NCBI RefSeq assembly: GCF_900107455.1
Contig: NZ_FNQB01000003.1
Coordinates: 186,001-250,000, forward strand
Length of the DNA stretch: 64,000 nt
Source: Asanoa ishikariensis
GTDB lineage: Bacteria > Actinomycetota > Actinomycetes > Mycobacteriales > Micromonosporaceae
Reading direction: 5' to 3'
Part shown: positions 1 through 8,189 of the stretch, piece after piece
Numbering within the stretch: position 1 is the first letter of the stretch
How the letters are laid out: the number at the start of each line of letters is the position of its first letter
Notes under the pieces: generated by a model
What the model saw: only the letters and a program-made list of their open reading frames with translations
Databases searched by the model: none
What the model was told of the DNA's origin: nothing
Program-made: the position numbers and the translations under genes

Positions 1-1
1 G

Positions 2-298
2 ATCCGCGCGCTGTTCGGCGACCTCGCCGGCGACCTGCTGATGACCTCGCAGGAGGGCAGCTTCGGCCACAACGGTGCGCCCACCGGCGCCCTCGGCGTC
101 GCACTGACCCTGCTGATGATGAAGAACCGCACGGTCTGCCCGACCGCCAACTGCGAGCGGCCGCTGGACTTCCTGCCCTTCGACCCGGTGCCCGGTTTCC
201 AGAGCGTCCCGCTGGCCTTCGACCACGCGCTCAGCTTCACCTACCAGCTGGGCGGCGTGCAGAGCGCCATCCTGCTCGGCAGCCCCGACGCCCTGTAA
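2..298 (+). CDS. Ketosynthase-like protein, C-terminal part (5' end outside window)
   Basis: The visible 98 residues are the C-terminal end of a beta-ketoacyl synthase fold. They hold the GHNGAPTGALG segment (the second His-containing loop of ketosynthases), a PTANCE stretch matching the usual PxxN motif, and a terminal glycine-rich strand ending QLGGVQSAILLG. The lysine that normally sits four residues before the GH is glutamate here (SQEGSFGH). The protein may therefore be a decarboxylation-impaired or chain-length-factor-like partner rather than a standard condensing enzyme. It ends with TAA 27 bp before a large polyketide synthase on the same strand, so the two are probably cotranscribed. 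The catalytic cysteine region lies upstream of the window and could not be checked. Confidence 0.7.
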   Translation: MRALFGDLAGDLLMTSQEGSFGHNGAPTGALGVALTLLMMKNRTVCPTANCERPLDFLPFDPVPGFQSVPLAFDHALSFTYQLGGVQSAILLGSPDAL

Positions 299-325
299 CC
301 CCTTTCAAGAAGAGGAACAGCTTTC

Positions 326-3300
326 GTGGAACACGAGCACATCGCGATCGTCGGGATCGGCTGCCGGTTGCCCGGCGACGTCGACTCGCCGGCCGCCCTG
401 TGGCGACTCCTCGCCGACGGCCGCGACGCCGTCGGCCCGTTCCCGGCGGGCCGACCGTCGCCGGGCGCCGCGACGCCACCCGACGGCGGCTGGCTGACCG
501 ACGTGACCGGGTTCGACGCCGACTTCTTCGGCGTCTCCCGCCGCGAGGCCGACGTGCTCGACCCGCAGCACCGGCTGATGCTGGAGGTGGTGTGGGAGGC
601 GTTCGAGCATGCCGGCCTCCCGCCCGACGGGCTGTCCGGCGAGTCGACCGGCGTCTACCTCGGGCTCAGCTACGACGAGTACATGCAGCGCCTGGCCGGT
701 CAGCCGGAGGAGCTGGCCGGCGGGATCCTGACCAACGGGCACTGCGTGGCCGCCGGGCGAATCTCGTACCTGCTCGGCCTGCACGGTCCCGCCGTCACCG
801 TCGACACCGCCTGCTCGTCCGGCCTGGTCGCGGTGCACCAGGCCGCGCAGGCGCTGCGCGACCGGGAGTGTGACCTGGCGGTCGCCGGCGCCGTCAACCT
901 GATCGTCGACGAACGCACGACCCGCGAGTTCACCCGGTTCGGCATGCTCTCCCCGACGGGCCGGTGCCGGGCGTTCGACACGCAAGCCGACGGCTTCGTG
1001 CGCTCCGAGGGCGCCGGCGCGGTCGTCCTCAAGCGGCTCGGCGACGCGCTGCGTGAAGGCGATCGGATCCTGGCCGTGGTACGCGGCTCGGCGGTCAACC
1101 AGGACGGCCGCTCCGACGGACTGAGCGCGCCGTCGGCCGAGGCGCAGGAGCAGGTCTACCGGGCGGCGCTGGTCCGGGCCGGCCTTGACGCCAGCCAGAT
1201 CGGCTACGTCGAGGCGCACGGCACCGGCACCCGGCTCGGCGACCCGACAGAGCTGTCCAGCCTGACCCGGGTGTACGGGGGCCAGGGCCGGGCGGTCGCG
1301 GTCGGCTCGATCAAGACCAACATCGGGCATCTCGAACCGGCCGCCGGCATCGTCGGCCTGATCAAGACCGTGCTGTCGCTGGACTACGGCCTCATCCCGG
1401 GCAACCTGCACTTCACCGGCTGGACCCCGGGCACCGACCCGTCGGCCGCCGGTCTGTTCGTGCCGACCGGCACCACCCGCTGGCCGGACGGCGCCGCCGT
1501 GCGCCGGGCCGCGGTCTCCTCGTTCGGCTTCTCCGGCACCAACGCGCACGTCGTACTCGAAGAGGCGCCGAACCTGCCGTCGGCCCCGGCCGTGCCCCGG
1601 CCGACCGTCGAGCCCGAGGTCGTGGTGATCCCGGCCGGCTCGCGCGGGGCGCTGCCCGCCGCGGCCGCGCGGGTCGCCGACTGGCTCGACGGCGACGGGC
1701 GCGACGTGCCGCTGCGCGACATCGCGCACACGTTCGCGCTGCGCCGCGGCGCCGGGCGTGGTCGGCTCGGCGTCGTCGCCACCGACACCGAGGAGCTTTC
1801 GGACCGGCTGCGGGCGTACGCGGCCGGCCACGTCGACCCGGCCGTGGTCGACGGCGAGGTGCACAGCGGCGTCGTACGCGGCGCGGTCTGGGTGTTCTCC
1901 GGTCAGGGTTCGCAGTGGCCCGGCATGGGCCGCGAGCTGCTGGCCGCCGAGCCGGCCTTCGCCGCCAGCCTGACCCGCACCGACGCGCTGATCGGCACCG
2001 AGGCCGGCTTCTCCGTGCTCGACGTGCTGCGCTCCGGCCAGCCGGTATCCGGCTGCGGCTTCGTACAACCGGTGCTGTTCGCCGTCCAGGTCGCGCTTGC
2101 CGATCTGTGGCGCTCCTACGGCGTCAGCCCCGCCGGCGTGATCGGCCACTCGATGGGCGAGGTCGCGGCCGCGGTCGTGGCCGGCGCCCTCTCACTCGCC
2201 GACGGCGTCGCGGTCATCTGTCGCCGCTCGGCCCTGCTGGAGCGGATCGCCGGCGCCGGCGCGATGGCCAGTGTCGGGCTCGGCCGCTCGCAGGTCGAGG
2301 CGGACATCGCCGCGGCCGGCGCGGGCGAGGTCGTGTCCGTCGCGGTGGTGGCCGCATCGGCCAGCACCGTGATCGCCGGCGACGACGAGTGGGTGCGGCT
2401 GCTGGTCGACTCCTGGGACGCCGAAGGCGTGCCGGCCCGGCTGGTCGCCGTCGACGTCGCTTCACACTCGCCGCAGGTCGACCCGCTGCTCCAGGACCTC
2501 GACGCGGCGCTCAAGGACCTGCGGCCGCGCGAGCCCGTCGTGCCGTTCTACTCCACCGTGCTCGACCCGCGCTCGGAGCAGCCGGCGTTCGACGCCGACT
2601 ACTGGTGCCGCAACCTGCGCCAGCCGGTGCGCTTCTCGGCCGCGGTCTACGCCGCGGCGGCCGACCGGCACCAGGTGTTCCTCGAGGTCTCGCCCCACCC
2701 GGTCGTCGCCGCCGCGGTGCGCGACAACCTGTCGCCCGAGGCCGTCGTGGTTGGCACCCTGCGCCGCGAGGAGCCCGAGCTTCCGACGTTCCGCACGTCG
2801 CTGGCCGCGCTGCACTGCGCGGGCGTTCCGGTCGCCTGGTCCGTCCTGTACGGCGACGCCGAACTCGCCGACCCGCCGGCCATCACCTACGACCGTCGCC
2901 GCCACTGGGTCGACGTCTCACCGGTCGCCCCTGCGGCGGCCCCGGTCGGCCTGCCCGGCGTGCACGCCGAGGTCGCCGGCGACCCGGTGCGGCACACCTG
3001 GGTCGGCGACGCCGGGCTGCTCGCGTGTGCGTTCCTGGCCGACCACCGGGTGCACGACGAGCCGGTGCTGCCGGGTGCGGCGTTCCACGCGCTGGCGCTG
3101 AGCGCCGCCTGCGCGGTGTTCGCCGCGCCGGCAGACGAGGTGTCGGTCGAGAACCTGACGTTCCGCGAGTTGCTGCGGCTCGCGGACCACACCGAGGTCA
3201 GCACCACCGTGACGGTGATCGGGCCGGACCGGGCCGAGTGCGAGATCTTCGCCCGCGGCGCCGACGGCGCGTGGGTCCAGCATGCCGGCGCGGTGCTGCG

Positions 3301-6300
3301 CTCTGGCCGGTCCGCCGCTGCTCCTGACGCGGTGCCGATGTGTGACGTGCCTTCCGACAGCGACGCGCTGTATGCGGCCATGCGGTCGCGCGGCATCGAA
3401 CACGGTCCGGCGTTCGCCGGGCTGAGCGGGCTGACCCGGTCCGCGGACGGTTCCGCCGCGCGGGCCGTCATCGTCCCGCCGCTCGCCGCGGTGGGAGCAC
3501 TCGCGATCCACCCGGTGCTGCTCGACCTGTGTGCGCAGCTCCTGGTCGCGACCGTGCTCGACGTCCCGGGCCAGGGACTGGTGCTGCCGGTCGGCATCGC
3601 CCGCGTCGCCGTGACCGGCGACCTGTCGCAAGCCGCCTTCGCCGAGGCCCGGCTGGACTCGTCGGACGACGAAGGGTTCGCGGGCGACGTCGTGCTCCGC
3701 GACGGCGCCGGCGCCGCCGTGCTGACCGTCGCCGGGCTGCGGTGCGTGCGCCAGCGCGTGCCCGCCTCGGCGGCCGACCGACCGGAGTCCTGGCTGATCG
3801 AGTCGCACTGGGTGCCGGCACCACCGGTGTCCGGTGCGGTGGTCGGCCGGGTGCTGCTGCTCGGCGAGGGCGGCGGCGCCGTGCTGCCGGTCGCGGCCGC
3901 GCTGCGGTCCCGCGGTGCCGCGGCCGACGTGGTGGACGTGCCGCTCGACGAGCCGGTGCACGGCCTGCTAGGCGGTGTGCTGCCGGGCGTGGTCGCGCTG
4001 GTCTGCGGCTCCGCCGTGGCCGCCGGCGACGCCGCGCTCGACCGGACCCGACGGGTGGTCGCCGTGGCCCAGGCGCTGTGCACCGAAGCGGTGCCGCCCC
4101 GGCTGGTGCTGGTCACCGGGGGAGCCCTGGACGAGGCGGCGCTGCGCGGCGTCGTCCGGGTGCTCGCGATCGAACACCCGGAGCTGCGGGCCACGCTGGT
4201 CGACTCGACCGACGCGGACCTGCTCGCCGCGGAGCTGCTGGCCGACGGTGCGGACGACGAGGTCCGGCACCGGGCGGGGGAGCGGTCGGTGGCCCGGCTG
4301 GCGTACGCGCCGGTCCCCGAGACGTCCTTCGTGGACGTCCGCTGCGGCGTCGACGGATTCCGGCTGCGTGCCGGCCGCCTGGGCGACCTGTCTGGGCTGG
4401 AGCTGGCGGCCTGCCACCGGCGCAGGCCCGGGCCGGGCGAGGTGGAGATCCAGGTGACCGCGGCCGGGGTCAACTTCCGCGACGTGCTCACCGTCCTCGG
4501 CCTGCTGGGCCATCCAGAGTCCTCAGCCTCCGGGACGCTGGCGCGTCCCGAAGCCTTCCGGTCACCGGGCGACGGCCACGACGTCCGCTACCGCATCGGC
4601 TTCGAGTGCGCGGGCGTGGTCAGCGCCGTCGGCTCCGGTGTGCCGCTCGCCGTCGGCGAGACGGTGCTCGCGGTCGACCTGCGTGGCGGCGCGTTCGGCT
4701 CCTTCCTGACGGTGCCGGCGACCGCGGTGGCCCGGATGCCGGGCGGGCTCGATCCGGTGGTCGCGGCCGGACAGCTCACCGGCTACCTGACCGCCTGGTA
4801 CGCGCTGCGACACGTCGCCGGGGTGCGCTCCGGCGAGCGGGTGCTGATCCACAGCGGCACCGGCGGCACCGGCCTCGCCGCGATCGCGGTGGCCCGCCGG
4901 CTCGGCGCGACCGTGCTGGCCACGGCGGGCACGCCGGAGAAGCGGGCCCGGCTGCGCGAGCTCGGCATCGCGACGGTGATGGACTCGCGATCGCTGGACT
5001 TCGCGGCCGAGACGCTGGCCGCGACCGGCGGCGAGGGCGTCGACGTCGTGCTCAACTCCCTCGCCGGACCGGCGATCCGGGCCGGCCTGTCGACCCTGCG
5101 GCCGTTCGGCCGGTTCGTGGAGCTCGGCGTGCGGGACATCCTCGCCGACCGTGCCATCGGCCTGGCGCCGCTGCGGCACAACATCACCTTCAGCACGGTC
5201 GACCTGATCGAGCTGCAGAACCGGCGCCCGGACGTGTTCGCGACGGTGCTCCGGGAGGTGCTGACCGGGCTCGCCGACGGATCCCTGCCGCCGTTGCCCG
5301 TGCGGTCGTACCCGCTGACCTCGGCGACCGACGCGCTGCGGACGATGGCCGCGGCGGCGCACCAGGGCAAGCTGGTCCTGACCGTGCCGGGCTCCGGGAC
5401 GGTGCGGGCGGCGCGCCCCGACGGGCCGCCGGTGCGGCCGGACGGGTCGTACATCATCACCGGCGGCCTGACCGGCGTCGGTCTGGCAACGGCGTCCTGG
5501 CTCGCGTCCCGCGGCGCCGGTCACCTGGTGCTCAACGGCCGGCGGGCGCCCTCCACGGAAGCGGCGGCCACGATCGCTTCGCTGCGGGCGGCCGGCACCC
5601 GGGTCACGGTGATCCGTGGTGACATCGCCTCGCCGGGCACCGCGGACGCGCTGGTGACGGCGGCGACCGCGTTCAACCGACCGCTGCGCGGCGTGCTGCA
5701 CGCGGCGATGGTGCTCGCCGACGCGGCGCTGCTCACGGTGGCGGACGACCAGTTCGACACGGTCTGGCGGCCGAAGGTGGTCGGCGCCCGGGCGCTGCAC
5801 ACCGCGGTCACCGGGCACCGACCTGACTGGTTCGTGGTGTTCTCCTCCATGGCCTCGCTGATCGGCAACGCCGGCCAGACGGTGTACGCGGCGGCGAACT
5901 CGTGGCTCGACGGCTTCGCCGAATGGCGCGCGGCCCAGGGCCTGCCGACGCTGGCGGTCAACTGGGGCCCCTGGGGTGAGACGGGCGCGGCGACCGACTT
6001 CGCGGCGCGCGGCTACACCACGATCGGCACGTCCGACGGCTTCGACGCACTGTCCACATTGCTGACCCACGACCGCGTGCGCACGGGGGTCATCCCGGGT
6101 CCGCCGTCGACCTGGGTGCCGGCACCGGACGCGCCGTTCTTCGGCTCGCTCCTATCACCAGTGGAGGCCGCGACCGCCGCGGAACCGACCACCGTGGACG
6201 TCCGGGCCGACCTGGCCGCGACACCCGCGGGCCTGGCCCGGCGGACGGCACTGGAGTCGTACGTCGGCGGCCACGTCCAGGCGGTCATGCGGCTGGGCGA

Positions 6301-6496
6301 CAGCGTCCTCGACCCGCAGGTGCCGTTGCGCGCGCTGGGCTTCGACTCGCTGCTGGCGATGGAGCTCCGGGCGCGCCTGGAGGCCGGGCTGGGCGTCAAG
6401 CTGGCCGGCAACTTCGTCTGGCAGCATCCGACCCTGGCCGCGCTGGCCGAGGGTCTGGCCGGGCACATGGACCTGGCGCTGGAGGCCGACGAGTAG
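326..6496 (+). CDS. Iterative type I polyketide synthase, mycocerosic-acid-synthase-like (KS-AT-DH-ER-KR-ACP)
   Basis: This 2056-residue protein is one complete fully reducing module. KS spans about residues 5-430 with Cys163 (DTACSS), His298 (EAHGTGT) and His335 (NIGH). AT has Ser609 (GHSMGE) and a later VASHSPQVDP segment. DH has His907 (DHRVHDEPVLPG) and Asp1067. ER has the GTGGTG nucleotide loop near 1510. KR has TGGLTGVG near 1710 and Tyr1854. ACP has Ser2008 in LGFDSL. Order, length and the AT signature resemble mycobacterial mycocerosic acid synthase and its Pks5-like relatives, which elongate acyl chains with methylmalonyl-CoA; that specificity is inference. There is no thioesterase, so another enzyme must take the product. 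The GTG start follows AGAGGA. The DH motif has Asp where Gly is usual (HxxxG). Confidence 0.9.
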   Translation: MEHEHIAIVGIGCRLPGDVDSPAALWRLLADGRDAVGPFPAGRPSPGAATPPDGGWLTDVTGFDADFFGVSRREADVLDPQHRLMLEVVWEAFEHAGLPPDGLSGESTGVYLGLSYDEYMQRLAGQPEELAGGILTNGHCVAAGRISYLLGLHGPAVTVDTACSSGLVAVHQAAQALRDRECDLAVAGAVNLIVDERTTREFTRFGMLSPTGRCRAFDTQADGFVRSEGAGAVVLKRLGDALREGDRILAVVRGSAVNQDGRSDGLSAPSAEAQEQVYRAALVRAGLDASQIGYVEAHGTGTRLGDPTELSSLTRVYGGQGRAVAVGSIKTNIGHLEPAAGIVGLIKTVLSLDYGLIPGNLHFTGWTPGTDPSAAGLFVPTGTTRWPDGAAVRRAAVSSFGFSGTNAHVVLEEAPNLPSAPAVPRPTVEPEVVVIPAGSRGALPAAAARVADWLDGDGRDVPLRDIAHTFALRRGAGRGRLGVVATDTEELSDRLRAYAAGHVDPAVVDGEVHSGVVRGAVWVFSGQGSQWPGMGRELLAAEPAFAASLTRTDALIGTEAGFSVLDVLRSGQPVSGCGFVQPVLFAVQVALADLWRSYGVSPAGVIGHSMGEVAAAVVAGALSLADGVAVICRRSALLERIAGAGAMASVGLGRSQVEADIAAAGAGEVVSVAVVAASASTVIAGDDEWVRLLVDSWDAEGVPARLVAVDVASHSPQVDPLLQDLDAALKDLRPREPVVPFYSTVLDPRSEQPAFDADYWCRNLRQPVRFSAAVYAAAADRHQVFLEVSPHPVVAAAVRDNLSPEAVVVGTLRREEPELPTFRTSLAALHCAGVPVAWSVLYGDAELADPPAITYDRRRHWVDVSPVAPAAAPVGLPGVHAEVAGDPVRHTWVGDAGLLACAFLADHRVHDEPVLPGAAFHALALSAACAVFAAPADEVSVENLTFRELLRLADHTEVSTTVTVIGPDRAECEIFARGADGAWVQHAGAVLRSGRSAAAPDAVPMCDVPSDSDALYAAMRSRGIEHGPAFAGLSGLTRSADGSAARAVIVPPLAAVGALAIHPVLLDLCAQLLVATVLDVPGQGLVLPVGIARVAVTGDLSQAAFAEARLDSSDDEGFAGDVVLRDGAGAAVLTVAGLRCVRQRVPASAADRPESWLIESHWVPAPPVSGAVVGRVLLLGEGGGAVLPVAAALRSRGAAADVVDVPLDEPVHGLLGGVLPGVVALVCGSAVAAGDAALDRTRRVVAVAQALCTEAVPPRLVLVTGGALDEAALRGVVRVLAIEHPELRATLVDSTDADLLAAELLADGADDEVRHRAGERSVARLAYAPVPETSFVDVRCGVDGFRLRAGRLGDLSGLELAACHRRRPGPGEVEIQVTAAGVNFRDVLTVLGLLGHPESSASGTLARPEAFRSPGDGHDVRYRIGFECAGVVSAVGSGVPLAVGETVLAVDLRGGAFGSFLTVPATAVARMPGGLDPVVAAGQLTGYLTAWYALRHVAGVRSGERVLIHSGTGGTGLAAIAVARRLGATVLATAGTPEKRARLRELGIATVMDSRSLDFAAETLAATGGEGVDVVLNSLAGPAIRAGLSTLRPFGRFVELGVRDILADRAIGLAPLRHNITFSTVDLIELQNRRPDVFATVLREVLTGLADGSLPPLPVRSYPLTSATDALRTMAAAAHQGKLVLTVPGSGTVRAARPDGPPVRPDGSYIITGGLTGVGLATASWLASRGAGHLVLNGRRAPSTEAAATIASLRAAGTRVTVIRGDIASPGTADALVTAATAFNRPLRGVLHAAMVLADAALLTVADDQFDTVWRPKVVGARALHTAVTGHRPDWFVVFSSMASLIGNAGQTVYAAANSWLDGFAEWRAAQGLPTLAVNWGPWGETGAATDFAARGYTTIGTSDGFDALSTLLTHDRVRTGVIPGPPSTWVPAPDAPFFGSLLSPVEAATAAEPTTVDVRADLAATPAGLARRTALESYVGGHVQAVMRLGDSVLDPQVPLRALGFDSLLAMELRARLEAGLGVKLAGNFVWQHPTLAALAEGLAGHMDLALEADE

Positions 6497-6514
6497 TCGT
6501 CCACCACCAGATCT

Positions 6515-6548
6515 GCCGCGGCCGGGGCAACGAAGCCCCGGCCGCGGC
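6515..6548 (+). terminator. Hairpin terminator after the polyketide synthase
   Basis: A perfect 14-bp GC-rich stem (6515-6528 with 6535-6548) closes over a 6-nt AACGAA loop, 18 bp after the stop codon. No long T tract follows, which is common for actinobacterial terminators. Confidence 0.8.
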
Positions 6549-6568
6549 TTCGTCTTGGGCAAATGCCG

Positions 6569-6597
6569 TTGCCGCCCGAGCGAAGTGGACCTACTCT
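6569..6597 (+). promoter_or_regulatory. Candidate vegetative promoter of the leader/tRNA-like/rtcB unit
   Basis: TTGCCG (6569-6574) and TACTCT (6592-6597) are separated by 17 bp, a good fit to a housekeeping-sigma promoter. It lies just after the polyketide synthase terminator and would start transcription near 6604, about 30 nt ahead of the leader ORF. Assignment is by eye only. Confidence 0.45.
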
Positions 6598-6634
6598 GTG
6601 CCTCACAGCACGATCGAGGCAGGAGATCCCCGAG

Positions 6635-6760
6635 ATGACGTGGCAGCCCACAGCGCAAGCGACACGGTGTCCGTTGGCGTGCGCCACCGCGGGCCTGCCC
6701 TTCGCCGGGCGACCCGCCGCTGGCAATCGGCTATGCCCCGCGGGACAACGGTTGAGCTGA
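6635..6760 (+). CDS. Candidate 41-codon leader peptide upstream of rtcB
   Basis: An ATG at 6635 stands 8 nt after a strong AGGAGA ribosome site and opens 41 codons ending in TGA at 6758-6760. The peptide has three cysteines, several prolines and no recognisable domain. About 76 percent of third codon positions are G or C, lower than in neighbouring genes, so it may be a leader peptide or not coding at all. Nested self-complementary segments lie inside it (for example GCGGG...CCCGC enclosing GCCC...GGGC near 6693-6721). An intrinsic terminator follows 22 nt after its stop, then a tRNA-like element and rtcB. This order is what an attenuation leader would look like. An alternative GTG-started frame (6598-6822) runs through the terminator and lacks a good ribosome site. 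Confidence 0.35.
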   Translation: MTWQPTAQATRCPLACATAGLPFAGRPAAGNRLCPAGQRLS

Positions 6761-6782
6761 GCACGCCTCGCGCGCTCACGCC

Positions 6783-6818
6783 GCCGCCCACCCGCATCCT
6801 GGGTAGGGCGGCCTTTTT
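6783..6818 (+). terminator. Intrinsic terminator between leader ORF and tRNA-like element
   Basis: GCCGCCC (6783-6789) pairs with GGGCGGC (6806-6812), with an inner ACCC/GGGT extension, and is followed at once by CTTTTT (6813-6818). A true T tract is rare in this GC-rich window, so this is the clearest Rho-independent terminator here. It ends only 2 nt before the tRNA-like element, so readthrough would be required for any upstream promoter to reach rtcB. Confidence 0.8.
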
Positions 6819-6820
6819 CT

Positions 6821-6904
6821 GACCTGATGGCGTCGCTGGTGCGGCGGTCGGTCCGCAAAACCGAATCCCGGAAACGGGCAAAGGGTTCAATTCCCTGTCA
6901 GGTC
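6821..6904 (+). tRNA. tRNA-like element with long variable arm (anticodon loop CCGCAAA)
   Basis: A 7-bp perfect acceptor stem joins 6821-6827 (GACCTGA) with 6898-6904 (TCAGGTC). The T arm is canonical: loop TTCAATT closed by AGGG/CCCT, with the fifth pair an A-G mismatch. A 5-bp anticodon stem (6848-6852 with 6860-6864) closes a 7-nt loop CCGCAAA, whose middle triplet is GCA (Cys). A 4-bp variable-arm hairpin with a GAAA tetraloop (6867-6878) makes it class II. Departures from a working tRNA are the missing U33 (C instead), a poorly formed D arm, extra bases before the anticodon stem, and no encoded CCA. It stands 29 nt before rtcB on the same strand, so it may be a regulatory tRNA mimic or a ligase substrate rather than a decoding tRNA. 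Confidence 0.6.
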
Positions 6905-6933
6905 TCGATCACACCATCCACTGGGGAGAGACG

Positions 6934-8133
6934 ATGAGTTACACGCTGCTGCCGGGCACCCGGGCGCCGGTCCGGGTCTGGACCGATCCCGCGACGATCG
7001 AGGCCGACGCTGCCCGGCAGCTCCGCAACATCGGCACGTTGCCGTGGGTCGACGGTGTCGCCGTGATGCCCGACGTGCACTTTGGCAAGGGTGCGACGGT
7101 CGGCTCGGTCATCGCGATGCGGCAGGCGCTCGCGCCGGCCGCGGTCGGTGTCGACATCGGTTGCGGCATGTCCGCGGTGCGCACCAACCTCAGCGACGCT
7201 GACCTGCCCGACGACCTCGGGCCGCTGCGCCGGGCGATCGAGTCCGCCATCCCGGTCGGCTTCAACGCGCACGACGAGGCGGTCGACCCGCACCGGATCC
7301 ACGGCCTGCCGACCGCCGGCTGGGCCGAGTTCTGGAAGGGTTTCGGCGCGCTAACCGCGGACGTCGGCGGCCTGGAGCCGCGGGCGTCGCGGCAGCTCGG
7401 TTCGCTCGGCGGCGGCAACCACTTCATCGAGGTCTGCGTCGAGCAGGGCGGCCCGGACGCGGGGCGGGTCTGGTTGATGCTGCACTCGGGTTCGCGCAAC
7501 ATCGGCAAGGAGCTCGCGGAGCGGCACATCCGGGTCGCCCGTGGGCTGCCGCACAACGCCGACCTGCCGGACCGGGACCTCGCGGTGTTCGTGTCCGGCA
7601 CGCCGGAGATGGACGCGTACCGCCGGGACCTGAGCTGGGCGCAGCAGTACGCGGCGCGCAACCGGGCCATCATGCTCGCGCTGCTGTGCCGGGTGCTGCG
7701 GGAGGCGGTCGCGCACGTCCGCTACGACGAGCCGATCTCGTGCCACCACAACTACGTGGCCGAGGAGACGTACGGAGGCGTCGACCTGCTGGTCACCCGC
7801 AAGGGCGCGATCCGGGCCGGCCGGGGTGACCTGGGCATCATCCCGGGTTCGATGGGCACGGGCTCGTACATCGTGCGCGGGCTGGGCAACGACGACGCCT
7901 ACAACTCGGCGTCGCACGGCGCGGGCCGGCGGATGTCGCGCACGAAGGCGAAGAAGACGTTCACGGTGGACGACCTGGCCGAGCAGACGGCCGGCGTCGA
8001 GTGCCGCAAGGACGCCGGCGTCGTCGACGAGATTCCCGGCGCGTACAAGGACCTCGGTGCGGTCATCGCCGAACAGGCCGACCTGGTCGAGGTCGTGGCC
8101 CATCTCAAGCAGGTGGTCTGCGTAAAGGGCTGA
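6934..8133 (+). CDS. rtcB: RNA-splicing ligase RtcB (3'-phosphate RNA ligase)
   Basis: The 399-residue protein carries the RtcB signatures in order: PDVHFGKG near 50, VDIGCGM with metal-binding Cys77, GGGNHF near 160, LHSGSRNIG near 190, CHHNY near 270 and SHGAGRRMSR with the guanylylated His at 328. RtcB joins RNA 3'-phosphate or 2',3'-cyclic phosphate ends to 5'-OH ends using GTP and Mn2+. In bacteria its known role is repair of tRNAs and rRNA cut by stress nucleases. The ATG follows GGGGAGAG. No archease, RtcA or RtcR gene is adjacent; instead a tRNA-like element, a terminator and a small ORF lie directly upstream, suggesting a different mode of control. Confidence 0.95.
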   Translation: MSYTLLPGTRAPVRVWTDPATIEADAARQLRNIGTLPWVDGVAVMPDVHFGKGATVGSVIAMRQALAPAAVGVDIGCGMSAVRTNLSDADLPDDLGPLRRAIESAIPVGFNAHDEAVDPHRIHGLPTAGWAEFWKGFGALTADVGGLEPRASRQLGSLGGGNHFIEVCVEQGGPDAGRVWLMLHSGSRNIGKELAERHIRVARGLPHNADLPDRDLAVFVSGTPEMDAYRRDLSWAQQYAARNRAIMLALLCRVLREAVAHVRYDEPISCHHNYVAEETYGGVDLLVTRKGAIRAGRGDLGIIPGSMGTGSYIVRGLGNDDAYNSASHGAGRRMSRTKAKKTFTVDDLAEQTAGVECRKDAGVVDEIPGAYKDLGAVIAEQADLVEVVAHLKQVVCVKG

Positions 8134-8189
8134 ACCGCATGGGCCAGCCCGGCGCGCGATGCGGGCGGGGCGTCGGCGATGCTGTGGGT

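Noticed and set aside
305-2149. Long open frame opposite the polyketide synthase
   Set aside because: It is antisense to a fully supported PKS, has low-complexity Arg/Ala/Gly-rich composition, and such frames arise on the opposite strand of high-GC genes.
6821-6904. Ordinary tRNA-Cys or selenocysteine tRNA
   Set aside because: Its GCA triplet would suit Cys, but U33 is absent and it has a class II variable arm. For tRNA-Sec the anticodon is not TCA and the acceptor-T stem is shorter than required.
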